Of a stretch of DNA of 64,000 nt, positions 42,210 to 50,446 are shown in pieces. The position numbers were made by a program, and so were the translations under genes. Positions within the stretch are counted from its first letter, which is position 1, and every line of letters starts with the position of its first letter. The notes beneath the pieces are model-generated. The model ran no database searches and had not been told where the DNA came from. It saw only the letters and a program-made list of their open reading frames with translations. The DNA comes from CALMEC01 sp963777565 (GTDB lineage Bacteria; Actinomycetota; Thermoleophilia; Miltoncostaeales; Miltoncostaeaceae), in NCBI GenBank assembly GCA_963777565.1, contig CAVZQZ010000008.1, positions 124,001 to 188,000 on the forward strand. The letters run 5' to 3'.

Positions 42210-43388
42210 TTACTTCCCGGAGCTCGAGTCGTCGCCCTTGCCGCTGTCGTCGCTCGATCCCGAGTCTGACCGCGACTCTGAGCGCTTGTCGGTCGTCTTG
42301 CCGCTCTGCGAGTCGCGCTCGGAGTCGTCGGTCTTCGTCTGGTCGCCGCCGCCCCCTGAGGTCTTGGCGGAGTCGCGACCGCGCTTGCCATCGCCCTCCC
42401 GGTCGTCGCCGCGGTCGGCCTTGGCCGTGTCGTCGCCGCCGCCCCCGGTGCGGCCGGAGCGCTTGCTGCTGTCGTCCTCGCCGTCGCGCCGGCCGGAGCG
42501 GCTGTCGTCGCCCTCGTCGGCCTTGCCCTCGTCGGAGTTGGCCGATTCCGGACCGGAGTTCGTCGACGGGCCGGAGTTCGACGTCTGCGCCGTGCTCCCG
42601 CTGGACGTAGTGCGATTGACGATCGGCGTGGAGGCGGTGGCCGCCGCAGCGGCACGGTGCACGAAGACCTGCGTGTGCTCGGGGTCGACGGGGGTGTGGT
42701 CGACCACGGGCACCACGACGCTGCCACCGACCATCGCGGCGGCGACGATACCGGCCACCGGGAGTGCCCGTCCGACGGGCACTCCCGGTGGCAGGTTCGT
42801 GATGGTCGCCGCGAGGGCGGGGTCGCTGAGTCGGAGGGCGAATGGCGCGAGGCCGATCGGTATCAAGCCCCAGGCGACGGCCCGGGTCTTGCGGAGGCGT
42901 TTGCGGGCACGGAAGAGCGCCTGATGCACGGCGTTCGGCGTGGTTCCCAGTTCGGTGGCGATGGCGCTGGCCCCGAGGCCGGCTTGGTCCATCTCGATCG
43001 CGCGGCGCTCGCGGGGCGGCAGCGACGCCATCTCGCGCAGCGCTTCGGTCAGCTCCTCGCGGTGTTCCACCAAGGACTCGGTGTCGTCGAGGGACGCGGT
43101 CCCGAGGATGTCGGGCTCGGCCACGGGATCGGCCCGGCGTGCCGCGCTGCGCCGCTCGTCGATCGCAAGGTTGCGGACGACTCGGAAGAGCCAGGGGCGG
43201 GCGCCCGTCGGGGCTTCATCCGACGCAGCGAGACCGAGCAGGCGCAGGTACGCCTCCTGGACGATGTCCTCGGCGGTGTCGGATCGGTCGCCGAGCACAC
43301 GCCGGGCGTACATCACGAGGTCGGCGTGATGCGCCCACTGCCGGGCGGTGTCGCCGAATCCGTCGTTCCGGTTGGTCCCGCTTGCCAT
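42210..43388 (-). CDS. ECF-type sigma factor with membrane helix and long polar tail
   Basis: A 392-residue protein in three parts. Residues 1-165 are a sigma-70-family ECF core: region 2 (DLVMYARRVLGDRSDTAEDIVQEAYLRLL, then ARPWLFRVVRNLAIDERR) and region 4 (LPPRERRAIEMDQAGLGASAIATELG, with a helix-turn-helix through NAVHQALFRARKRLRK). Residues about 170-230 hold hydrophobic stretches, including PVAGIVAAAMVGGSVVVPVV, which may span the membrane. The final 140 residues are low-complexity Ser/Asp/Gly/Lys/Arg repeats. A perfect 18-bp hairpin in the DNA lies just before the last hydrophobic stretch. No separate anti-sigma gene is adjacent, so the tail may hold the factor at the membrane. Confidence 0.85.
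   Translation of the reverse strand: MASGTNRNDGFGDTARQWAHHADLVMYARRVLGDRSDTAEDIVQEAYLRLLGLAASDEAPTGARPWLFRVVRNLAIDERRSAARRADPVAEPDILGTASLDDTESLVEHREELTEALREMASLPPRERRAIEMDQAGLGASAIATELGTTPNAVHQALFRARKRLRKTRAVAWGLIPIGLAPFALRLSDPALAATITNLPPGVPVGRALPVAGIVAAAMVGGSVVVPVVDHTPVDPEHTQVFVHRAAAAATASTPIVNRTTSSGSTAQTSNSGPSTNSGPESANSDEGKADEGDDSRSGRRDGEDDSSKRSGRTGGGGDDTAKADRGDDREGDGKRGRDSAKTSGGGGDQTKTDDSERDSQSGKTTDKRSESRSDSGSSDDSGKGDDSSSGK
42754..42792 (-). repeat. Perfect 18-bp inverted repeat inside the sigma-factor gene
   Basis: Bases 42754-42771 pair exactly with 42775-42792 around a three-base loop. It is in frame and encodes PPGVPVGRALPVA, just before the hydrophobic segment, separating the sigma core from the membrane tail. 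Confidence 0.93.
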
Positions 43389-43546
43389 TCACGTTCCTTG
43401 CAGTTCGCTCACCAGGAACCACGCGGGAGCGGCGGGTTCCTTACGAGCGTGGGTGCAATGTAGTCGACGTGGTCGAATCCCCGAAATCATGCGAGATCGG
43501 CGGGAACGTCGGTGCCGATGGACGCGGGATGCGCCTGCGGGCCCCG

Positions 43547-43984
43547 TCAGTCGGGATCAGGTGGCCGGAAGCTCCGGGCGAGGCCGGTGAGGGCGCCGCT
43601 CCACAGCTGCGCCTGCGCCTTCTCCGGGAACGTCAGTCGGTAGGTGAAGCCGAGCACGCCACGCGACTCCGATGTGAGCATCACGAGGGTCCCCTCGTCG
43701 TGCGGCTGGAGCGTCGTTACCGTCGGAGCGCGTATGCCGAGGGCCCGCGTCTCCCACGCGATGCGCGAGCCGGAGTCGACGTCGGTCACGGTGGGCGTGG
43801 TCCAGAAGGCCCGCCCGTGGGGGTGCCGGAGCTCGAGGTGCAGCCGCGTGCCCCGTTTGAGCTCCCCGTCGACACTCGCCGACACGCACGCGGGGTTCCA
43901 TTCGGGCCAGTCGGCGATGCCGGTCCATCGGGACCACACCTCACCTGGCGGCGCCTCGACGATCACGCTCGCCGACAGGCTCAC
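43547..43984 (-). CDS. SRPBCC-fold (polyketide cyclase-like) protein
   Basis: A 145-residue START/SRPBCC protein. It opens with LSASVIVEAPPGEVWSRWTGIADWPEWNP, the standard opening with a tryptophan cluster, and continues through a helix-grip beta sheet to a last helix, FPEKAQAQLWSGALTGLARSF. It has a hydrophobic ligand pocket; the ligand is unknown. GTG 43982-43984 overlaps the TGA of the YqhQ-like gene, so the two are translated together. Confidence 0.82.
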   Translation of the reverse strand: MSLSASVIVEAPPGEVWSRWTGIADWPEWNPACVSASVDGELKRGTRLHLELRHPHGRAFWTTPTVTDVDSGSRIAWETRALGIRAPTVTTLQPHDEGTLVMLTSESRGVLGFTYRLTFPEKAQAQLWSGALTGLARSFRPPDPD

Positions 43985-44799
43985 GACGTGCCCGGAGTCA
44001 CGCCCTCCAGCCGCAGGATCTCCTCCATGGCGGCCCGACCGACCGCCAGGTCCTCCGGGCCTGGCTCGACCGTGGCGAACCGCGCCTGCATGGTGTGCCC
44101 CACGGCGTGCACCGCGCGCGAGATCGGGTGGTTGGGGCGCCGGGTTGCGAACGAGAACAGTTCGACGGCGACCCCGACGCTCGCGGCGGCCGCCGCCAGG
44201 CGAACGCCCACGGCGGGTCGCGCTACGAGCTTGCGCACCACGCTGTTGGCGATCACCGTCGCGACCATGAGCGGCAGGACCAGATTGCTCCCGCACCGCT
44301 CGTGCTCCTTGGGGTGGTTCGCGGCATGGGCGACCTCTGCGGCGCCACCCTCCTCGTACGCGGCGATGCTCTTGTGCTCGACCCCGTGCCAGAGCGCCGC
44401 GTCCGAGGTGCGCAGCGCGACGAGCGCGGGGGCCAGCCCCGCGAGCGCGCCGACGGTCTCCTGCACCACCACCGAGCCGAGCCGGCGACGCCCGACAGCC
44501 GCGGTGATCGTCGAGCCCACCACCGCCAACGCGACCGGGAGGTGCTCCATCGCGAGGCGGGCTCCGGGCGTGCCGCGGCGGGCGGCGGGCACGACCGCGA
44601 GCGCCTCGGCCATGCGCAGCACGCCGCGCACGACCGGGATGGCGCCGAGCTGGCCGCGGACGAAGCGCGGCTTGGGCCCCGAGGACACGCGGGTTGTGCC
44701 GTCGTCTGCGCGGATCGCGGCGGCCCAATGGGTCGGTCCGTGCACGAGGAGCCCGTTGGCGAGCGCCATGCCGCCGAGCCGTGGGTCGCGATCGCTCAC
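43981..44799 (-). CDS. DUF1385 (YqhQ-like) membrane protein
   Basis: A 272-residue protein from GTG 44797-44799. The start MALANGLLVHGPTHWAAAIR corresponds to the GGQAVIEGVMMRGP region of the family, and the middle holds LWHGVEHKSIAAYE and HPKEHERCGSNLVL, whose histidines and cysteine form the conserved putative metal site. Three or four membrane helices surround these motifs. The family is described as a predicted metal-dependent membrane enzyme without known substrate. Eleven bases downstream of the ThyX-like gene. Confidence 0.84.
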   Translation of the reverse strand: MSDRDPRLGGMALANGLLVHGPTHWAAAIRADDGTTRVSSGPKPRFVRGQLGAIPVVRGVLRMAEALAVVPAARRGTPGARLAMEHLPVALAVVGSTITAAVGRRRLGSVVVQETVGALAGLAPALVALRTSDAALWHGVEHKSIAAYEEGGAAEVAHAANHPKEHERCGSNLVLPLMVATVIANSVVRKLVARPAVGVRLAAAAASVGVAVELFSFATRRPNHPISRAVHAVGHTMQARFATVEPGPEDLAVGRAAMEEILRLEGVTPGTS

Positions 44800-44809
44800 G
44801 CCGTGAACG

Positions 44810-46414
44810 CTATCGCGCGTTTCGGGCAGCGGCCCGCTCCTCCTGTCGCCGCTCCGCGGCGAGACGTCCGGCCGCATGAGACGAGCGGTCGACGAACCGC
44901 ATCATCGCCGCCAGCGCGCGGTGTCCGGCCTCGTCGGCGATGCTGCGGTGCATCTCGCGCGCGACCTGTCGGTAGGTCTCGTGGCCCTGCGGCTGGCTGC
45001 GCAACTCGATGAGGTGCATCGCCTCCCGAGCGTTCAGCGTCATGGTGAAGCGAATGCGGTGGGCGAGCGTGACGGCGTACGACGCCTCGTGCGGGAACAT
45101 CTCCCCGAGCCCCCGGGCGAGATCCGCACACGCCTCCTGCGTCGCGACGTACTCGTCGTCGCACCCGGCGTCGACGATCTCCCCCGGGACGTCGTAGCCG
45201 AGGTGCGGGGTGAGGGCCTGCGCCTGGAGGGAGAGCATCCGGTGGCGCTGCAGGTCGCGGTACGCCCCGTAGTCGCACACGATCTCGAACGTGTACGTGG
45301 TGGCTTCGAGCGCCCGCCCGGGGCGCTGGCGCCGGTCGGCTCGATCGCCTGCGTATGCGTGCAGCACGTCGGTGCGCTCCTCCCAGCCCATGCCCTCGAC
45401 GTACCCCCGAACGTCCGCGAGCGACCGGCCGCTCGCGGGCCACAGGGCATGCGCGACCACCCGCGCCTCGCCGTCGCGGTCGAAGTCGATCAGCCGGACC
45501 GTGGGTCCGTCGGGCAGCGCCTTCGACTGCGGGAGGATCTCGGCGGCGAGCTCCGCGGTGGCCCGTTCGTTCTCGGCGAGGTACGCGCTGTGCCGCAGGC
45601 CGCGGTCCTCCCGGTCGACGCGCGTGAGGAACGCGGGGATGACCTTGCGCAGCTCCGCCAGCATCGCGGCGCCGCAGTCACGGGCCTCGTGCAGCGGATG
45701 GGACTGCAGCCGGATCAGCAGCGCCTCGAACGCCTGTCCAGAGGCGAAGATGCCGACGTTGGCCTCCGTCGCCGCCGGCAGAAGGCCCCGCAGCGCATCG
45801 AGCGCGCGTGCGCGCACGGCGCGTTCCCTGGCGGCGGGTGGCGTGCCGGGCTCGTCGGGCACGACGGCGTCGAAGTGCTCCACGAGCCGGGGGATGAGCG
45901 CCGAGTACCGGTCGAAAGCGGCGTCGAGCGTCGCGACGAACCGTGGCCCGAGCTCGGGATCGGTCATGACCGGTGCCGGACGGTGATAACGGTGGCGACC
46001 GCCCGGGCGGTCGTCCAGCCGGATGTAGCGCGTGGACTGCTCGAGGTAGCTCGCGAGCCGCCCCCACTCGAGGATCTTCGTCAGGATGTTCGAGGCGCCC
46101 TCGACTGCGATGTGCGCCCCGCCGAGCTGGGCCACCGAGTCGTCTCCGTATTCGGCGAGCACACGGTCGTAGAGCGCCGCGGCCCGGGCTTCGCCGGTGT
46201 CGGCGGCCGTTTCGACGGAGGCCGACTCGGATGGTAGGAACTCGTCGATCAGGAGGCGGCGCAGCGACTTCGGGCTTCGGCTGTAGCGCGCGAACAGGGC
46301 GCCCTTCACCACTTCGGGCAGGTTCGTCAGCGCGAACACAGGGCCGACGGTGTCGGTGACGTACGGCGCGATGCGCTCGCGCTCGTCCGGTGTCAGGTCG
46401 GCGGTCGGGTTCAC
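44810..46414 (-). CDS. Double-domain ThyX-like flavin-dependent thymidylate synthase homolog
   Basis: A 534-residue protein, about twice the length of ThyX. Two ThyX-type folds can be traced. In the first, GGAHIAVEGASNILTKILEWGRLASYLEQSTRYIRL parallels the FAD- and substrate-binding helices. In the second, DYGAYRDLQRHRMLSLQAQALTP carries the QRHR of the ThyX signature, while the rest of RHRxxSxNxxSxR is changed (LQAQALTP). ALLxELRSQPQGHETYRQVA resembles the ThyX C-terminal helix. The altered motifs make true thymidylate synthesis doubtful. Lies upstream of the YqhQ-like gene. Confidence 0.82.
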   Translation of the reverse strand: MNPTADLTPDERERIAPYVTDTVGPVFALTNLPEVVKGALFARYSRSPKSLRRLLIDEFLPSESASVETAADTGEARAAALYDRVLAEYGDDSVAQLGGAHIAVEGASNILTKILEWGRLASYLEQSTRYIRLDDRPGGRHRYHRPAPVMTDPELGPRFVATLDAAFDRYSALIPRLVEHFDAVVPDEPGTPPAARERAVRARALDALRGLLPAATEANVGIFASGQAFEALLIRLQSHPLHEARDCGAAMLAELRKVIPAFLTRVDREDRGLRHSAYLAENERATAELAAEILPQSKALPDGPTVRLIDFDRDGEARVVAHALWPASGRSLADVRGYVEGMGWEERTDVLHAYAGDRADRRQRPGRALEATTYTFEIVCDYGAYRDLQRHRMLSLQAQALTPHLGYDVPGEIVDAGCDDEYVATQEACADLARGLGEMFPHEASYAVTLAHRIRFTMTLNAREAMHLIELRSQPQGHETYRQVAREMHRSIADEAGHRALAAMMRFVDRSSHAAGRLAAERRQEERAAARNAR

Positions 46415-46450
46415 CGCGGCGATGCTACTCGCACCCGGGACGCGTCCGTG

Positions 46451-46687
46451 CTACCTCAGGCGGTAGGTGATGCGCCCGCGCGTGAGGTCGTACGGCGAGA
46501 GCTCGATGCGGACGCGGTCGCCCGGGTTCACCCGGATCCAGCGACGGCGCATCGTGCCGGACAGCTTCCCGAGGACGGTGGGTCCCCGGTCCAGCTTCAC
46601 GTGGAAGAACGTGTCGGGCAGAGCCGCGATGACTTCGCCCTCGAGCTCGATCGCTGCTTCCTTCTGCCGGTGGTCCTGCTTCGCCAT
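46451..46687 (-). CDS. infA: Translation initiation factor IF-1
   Basis: A 78-residue OB-fold factor that binds the ribosomal A site during initiation. It matches the family through IELEGEVIAALPDTFFHVKL, VLGKLSGTMRRRWIRVNPGDRVRIELSPYDLTRGRITYR. The N-terminus is about six residues longer than usual, and GKLSG replaces the common AHISG. Isolated from the usual rpmJ-rpsM-rpsK cluster, so this may be a second IF-1 gene; the rest of the genome would tell. Confidence 0.9.
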   Translation of the reverse strand: MAKQDHRQKEAAIELEGEVIAALPDTFFHVKLDRGPTVLGKLSGTMRRRWIRVNPGDRVRIELSPYDLTRGRITYRLR

Positions 46688-46720
46688 GCCGGCTCCTTCG
46701 GTCGCGGTCGGGCGTGTGGT

Positions 46721-46744
46721 GGCCGGGGCCAGACGGCCCCGGCC
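46721..46744 (-). terminator. Hairpin terminator after the cold-shock gene
   Basis: Perfect 10-bp stem (46721-46730 with 46735-46744) and a four-base loop, 18 bases after the cold-shock gene stop. No T-run follows. Confidence 0.7.
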
Positions 46745-46762
46745 GGAGATGCGCCGCGCTCC

Positions 46763-46966
46763 TTAGAGCGGGCGGACGTTCGTTGCCTGCGGGCCCTTGG
46801 CGCCCTGCGCAGGCTCGAAGCTCACGCGCTGGCCCTCGTTGACCGTGCGGAAGCCCTCGCCCTGAATCTCCTTGAAGTGGAGGAAGAGGTCCTTGCCGCC
46901 ATCATCGGGGGTCACGAATCCGTACCCCTTCTCCGCGGAGAACCACTTCACAACGCCTTCTGCCAT
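46763..46966 (-). CDS. csp: Cold-shock protein
   Basis: A 67-residue single-stranded nucleic-acid chaperone. RNP1 is KGYGFVTP and RNP2 is KDLFLHF; VKWFSAEKGYG and a C-terminal GPQATNVRP are standard. ATG 46964-46966. The leader to the likely -10 box TACAAT (47074-47079 read on the minus strand) is about 100 bases, long as in many cold-shock genes. A hairpin terminator separates it from infA. Confidence 0.97.
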   Translation of the reverse strand: MAEGVVKWFSAEKGYGFVTPDDGGKDLFLHFKEIQGEGFRTVNEGQRVSFEPAQGAKGPQATNVRPL

Positions 46967-47144
46967 GTCGAACCATCCTCATTACTCTGGCGAGCCGGTT
47001 GCTACCGCCGCCACGATGGTCGACGCCACTCCCCGATCCCGCATTCACATCCCATGATCGGGTGTCGGGGGGGATTGTAGCGCATGCCCATGGCGCCCTC
47101 GCCCCGGGAACCGTCGAGCCGGCCTTTCTCGGTAATCTCCCGGC

Positions 47145-47531
47145 ATGGACGGCGCCTTTCTGCACACGTGCTACCGGGTCCTCGACCTGGACCGGTCGAT
47201 CGCCTTTTACACCGACTGCCTGGGCATGGAGCTTCGGCGAACGATGCCGATCCGGGACGAGGCGACCAACGCCTTCCTCTCGTTCCCCGGCGACGAGGAG
47301 TCGCGACTGGAGCTCACCCTCAACCACGGGCGCACGGAGCCGTACGACATCGGGACGGGCTACGGCCACATCGCGCTCGGCGTCGCCGACCTCGATGCGA
47401 CGCTCGCCGCGCTCGCCGAGAAGGGCGTCGAGCCCGAGAAGCCGCCCTACCGGGTGCGCGAAGGCGGGTCGCGCCTGTGCTTCGTCCGGGACCCCGACGG
47501 GTACCGGATCGAGCTCATCGAGCGGTCGTAG
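47145..47531 (+). CDS. gloA: Glyoxalase I-like VOC protein
   Basis: A 128-residue lactoylglutathione-lyase homolog. LHTCYRVLDLDRSIAFYTDCLGMEL is the classic opening with the first metal histidine, LELTLNHGRTEPYDIGTGYGHIALGV carries the glutamate and second histidine, and FVRDPDGYRIELIE carries the final glutamate. All four metal ligands of GloA are present. Actinobacteria lack glutathione in general, so mycothiol or another thiol adduct may be the real substrate. Confidence 0.92.
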   Translation: MDGAFLHTCYRVLDLDRSIAFYTDCLGMELRRTMPIRDEATNAFLSFPGDEESRLELTLNHGRTEPYDIGTGYGHIALGVADLDATLAALAEKGVEPEKPPYRVREGGSRLCFVRDPDGYRIELIERS

Positions 47532-47556
47532 TCGCTCCCCGCCCGAGGGGCGGCGC

Positions 47557-47991
47557 TCAGATCGGCCGTGCGCCGGGAGCGTGACGGCTCTCGGCCCACC
47601 TCGGAAGACCGTCGTCGGGGAGCGGCTCCCAGGGCGCGGCGTACGCGACGAACTGCCGTGCGGTCGGACGGATGCCCGGGTCGTCGTCGAACGTCCCCAT
47701 TCGGATCCCGACGGACTCGGGGTGGCTCGGGTTGCGACCGAACATCGCGGACCCGCACTCGCCACAAAACCACTTCTCGCCGGCACCGTCAGGGGGCTTC
47801 CACATTCGCAGCTTGTCCTCGCCCGCGACGATCCGGAAGGCGCCCGGGGCCGGGTGCGCCTGCGGCGACGCTCCGGCACCGCTCCGCCGCTGACATCGCT
47901 TGCAGTGGCAGTAGCTCGCACGGACGAGCGGTTCGGTCACCTCGTAGCGAACCGCGCCACAATTACAGCCTCCAGTGAGCGGGAGCTTCAT
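47557..47991 (-). CDS. GFA-family zinc protein
   Basis: A 144-residue protein of the glutathione-dependent formaldehyde-activating/centromere V family. Cysteines are placed as expected: GGCNCGAVRYEV, YCHCKRCQRRSGAG, and WFCGECGSAMF. These bind two zinc ions. Most members outside methylotrophs have no proven formaldehyde role. ATG 47989-47991 is preferred over an upstream in-frame start because the family begins there. Converges with the VOC gene. Confidence 0.9.
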   Translation of the reverse strand: MKLPLTGGCNCGAVRYEVTEPLVRASYCHCKRCQRRSGAGASPQAHPAPGAFRIVAGEDKLRMWKPPDGAGEKWFCGECGSAMFGRNPSHPESVGIRMGTFDDDPGIRPTARQFVAYAAPWEPLPDDGLPRWAESRHAPGARPI

Positions 47992-48048
47992 CTGCGGTTC
48001 ATCTCCGGCGCTGATCGACGTTGCAGAGTGTCCCAAACGATCTGGACG

Positions 48049-49299
48049 TCAGTCGGCCGCGACCGGCTCCTCGTGGGCCGTCGGGGCGTGACCGTCGAGG
48101 TGGCGGATTCGGTGCCGGTCGTCCGCGTAGCGAAGCGCCTCGAACACGATCAGCGACGTCATGATGGCGGTGACGAGCACCAGGTCGCCCAGCGCGCCGA
48201 TCTGTCCGCCCAGCGGAATGGTGACCAGGAGCACGGCGGCCGCGGTGAGTCGCGACCGACCGAGCGACCGGACGTTGCGGAACCGGAAGGCGACGAGCGA
48301 CAGCAGGTAGACCGCCGGCCCCACGTGGAGCGCGGCGAGGGCGATCCCATGAAGGGAGTCGCTCCAGTCGTGGCCATCGTCGCCCGCGATGTAGCCGAGC
48401 ACCTTCTTGAGCCCGAGGGCGGCGATGACGATGCCGGCGACCATCGGAAGGTGGAGGTAGCTGTAGGCGTCGCGGGCGATCCGGTTGCGCTCCACGCCCT
48501 CGCGTCGGGCGAAGGCCCGTTCTGCGGCGAGGGACGTGACGTCGAAGTAGGGCCACCACATCGTCGCAACGAGCGCAATACCGAGAACCCCGCCGATGAT
48601 GATCTCGGTGGAGATCGGCGCGGCGGCACCCACGCCGATGGCGACGATCGACTCGCCGAGGGCGATGATGATGATCAGGCCGTGTCGCTCGGCGAAGTGC
48701 GCGGGCGAATGCAGGCGCCAGCCCGCTGCGCCGATCAGCTGGGTTCCCACGTAGTCGACGAGGACCGCCGCGAGCCAGAGCCACAGCTCGGTGTCGCCGC
48801 CCGCAAGCGCGCCCGCGACGAGGAGCGCGATCGACAGCGCCATGACGACGGCGAAGCGCAGCAGCTGGTGGATGAGGCCCGGGTCGCTGACCGCCCGGCC
48901 CGCCAGGGCGAAGATGCCCAGGTGCACGCATCGCACGATGGCGTAGCAGACGGCGACCACGAGTGGCGCGCTCAATCCGCCGGGGCGGTCGATGAATGCC
49001 TCCGGAATCGCGAGCGCGCCGACGAACATCGTCGCCATGACTCCGATGAAGGCGCCGCGTGTCCAGCCCTCGTCGGCCTGGGCGACGTTGCCCAGCCAGG
49101 AGTACCCCACCCAGCACCACCAGATCAGCGCCAAGACGATCATGCCCTCGAGCACCCGGCGGCCCGACAGGCCGTTGGCCATGAGCGCCGTGACCTGGGT
49201 CAGCGCGTAGACGAACACCAGGTCGAAGAAGAGCTCGAGGGGCGTGACCTTCGCCTCCTCGCCGACCGCCTGGATGCGTTGTCGACCGCTCGTTGACAT
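48049..49299 (-). CDS. ltrA: LtrA-family membrane protein
   Basis: A 416-residue protein matching the low-temperature-requirement A family. The start after ATG 49297-49299 (GGAGG upstream) reads VTPLELFFDLVFVYALTQV, the family signature. About 11 to 12 membrane helices follow, and AERHGLIIIIALGESIVAIG is the second conserved block. The function of LtrA proteins is not settled; the name comes from a Listeria cold-sensitive mutant. Precedes the GFA gene by 57 bases and is likely co-transcribed. Confidence 0.92.
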   Translation of the reverse strand: MSTSGRQRIQAVGEEAKVTPLELFFDLVFVYALTQVTALMANGLSGRRVLEGMIVLALIWWCWVGYSWLGNVAQADEGWTRGAFIGVMATMFVGALAIPEAFIDRPGGLSAPLVVAVCYAIVRCVHLGIFALAGRAVSDPGLIHQLLRFAVVMALSIALLVAGALAGGDTELWLWLAAVLVDYVGTQLIGAAGWRLHSPAHFAERHGLIIIIALGESIVAIGVGAAAPISTEIIIGGVLGIALVATMWWPYFDVTSLAAERAFARREGVERNRIARDAYSYLHLPMVAGIVIAALGLKKVLGYIAGDDGHDWSDSLHGIALAALHVGPAVYLLSLVAFRFRNVRSLGRSRLTAAAVLLVTIPLGGQIGALGDLVLVTAIMTSLIVFEALRYADDRHRIRHLDGHAPTAHEEPVAAD

Positions 49300-49381
49300 C
49301 AGGCCTCCGATCCGGCTTCGCCGGAACACTGCCACGCGGGGTTCGATCGGGCCGTGGGAGCGCGCTCGGCGGAACGGGCGG

Positions 49382-50446
49382 TCACCCGTCGTCGCACGGC
49401 GGGAGGAAGAGCATGGAGTCGCCGAACTCGTGCCACAGGTATCGCTCCTTGACGGCCTCCTCGTACGCTCGTCGCACGAGAGTGGTCCCGGCGACGGCCT
49501 CGAGCAGCGAGAGGTGGCTGGCCTCAGGCGCGTGCAGCCCGGTGACGAGGCCGGTCACCGTCCGGGCCGGGCGATCCGGTCCGAGGACGAGGTTGGTCCA
49601 ACCCCGTCCGGCGCGAACGACGCCGTCGGGTTGGGCGACCGTCTCGAGCGCCCGCACCACCGTCGTCCCGACGGCGACGACCCGTCCTCCGGCCCCGCGG
49701 GTTCCGTTCACGACGCGCGCGGTGGCCTCCGTCACCTCGAAGCGCTCGGGTGTCGGCGGCTCGTGCAGTTCCGGCGACGACACCCCGGCGTGCAGGACGA
49801 TCGGCGCCACCGTGACGCCCACGGCGACGAGCCGCACGATCAGCTCGGCGGTGAACGGCCGGCCGGCACTCGCCATCTCGGCGCTGCCCGGTTCGGTCGC
49901 GTAGACGTTCTGCAGATCCTCGATTGCCACCGGCGCGCCCAGATACCGGTAGCCGATCGGACGTCCGTGCACGGACAGGTAACCGCCGAGCGCACCGGGT
50001 GGCGTCGGCCGGCCGCGCCAGAGCCGCGACGAGTCCGCAACGGGGTTGGGATACGGCTCCACCAGCCGGACCGTGAGCTCCGCCGGCAGGCGCACCCGCT
50101 CGCCGGGCCTGACGGCGAGGTCCGGGCCGAGCCCGTCGCCCCGCCGAAGCTCCACAACCCAGTCGCCGTCGTCGAGCTGGCCGGCGACATGCACGGTGGT
50201 GGCCCGGCCATCGTCGCGCAGCCCGATCAGGGCACTCGGAACCGTGGCCGACGTGTTGACGACCACCAGGTCGCCCGCCGCGAGCAGATCGGGGAGGTCC
50301 CGAAATCGGTGGTGGGCCACGCCGCCCGGACGCGCGACGAGGAGGCGCACGCCGTCGCGCGGCACGCCGCGGCGCTCGGGCGGCTCCGCCGCCTCGCTGC
50401 CCGGTGGCAGCTCGAAGACCACTCCCCGCTCGCCGGCGGCCCTCAT
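49382..50446 (-). CDS. QueA-like S-adenosylmethionine:tRNA ribosyltransferase-isomerase homolog
   Basis: A 354-residue protein of the QueA fold. QueA makes epoxyqueuosine by moving ribose from SAM to 7-aminomethyl-deazaguanine in tRNA. Similar segments are FRDLPDLLAAGDLVVVNTSATVPSAL, VVAVGTTVVRALE and FGDSMLFLP. The usual GAVAAPTAGLHF active-site block is replaced by GSAEMASAGRPF, and LHVGAGTFxPV by LHAGVSSPEL, so it belongs to a diverged branch and may not act on queuosine precursors. Its ATG overlaps the SDR stop, and the pair is under a SoxR-type promoter. No other queuosine gene is in the window. Confidence 0.85.
   Translation of the reverse strand: MRAAGERGVVFELPPGSEAAEPPERRGVPRDGVRLLVARPGGVAHHRFRDLPDLLAAGDLVVVNTSATVPSALIGLRDDGRATTVHVAGQLDDGDWVVELRRGDGLGPDLAVRPGERVRLPAELTVRLVEPYPNPVADSSRLWRGRPTPPGALGGYLSVHGRPIGYRYLGAPVAIEDLQNVYATEPGSAEMASAGRPFTAELIVRLVAVGVTVAPIVLHAGVSSPELHEPPTPERFEVTEATARVVNGTRGAGGRVVAVGTTVVRALETVAQPDGVVRAGRGWTNLVLGPDRPARTVTGLVTGLHAPEASHLSLLEAVAGTTLVRRAYEEAVKERYLWHEFGDSMLFLPPCDDG

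Noticed and set aside
46999..49296. Plus-strand frame of 765 codons across VOC, GFA and LtrA genes
   Set aside because: Crosses three well-supported genes and has no domain of its own.
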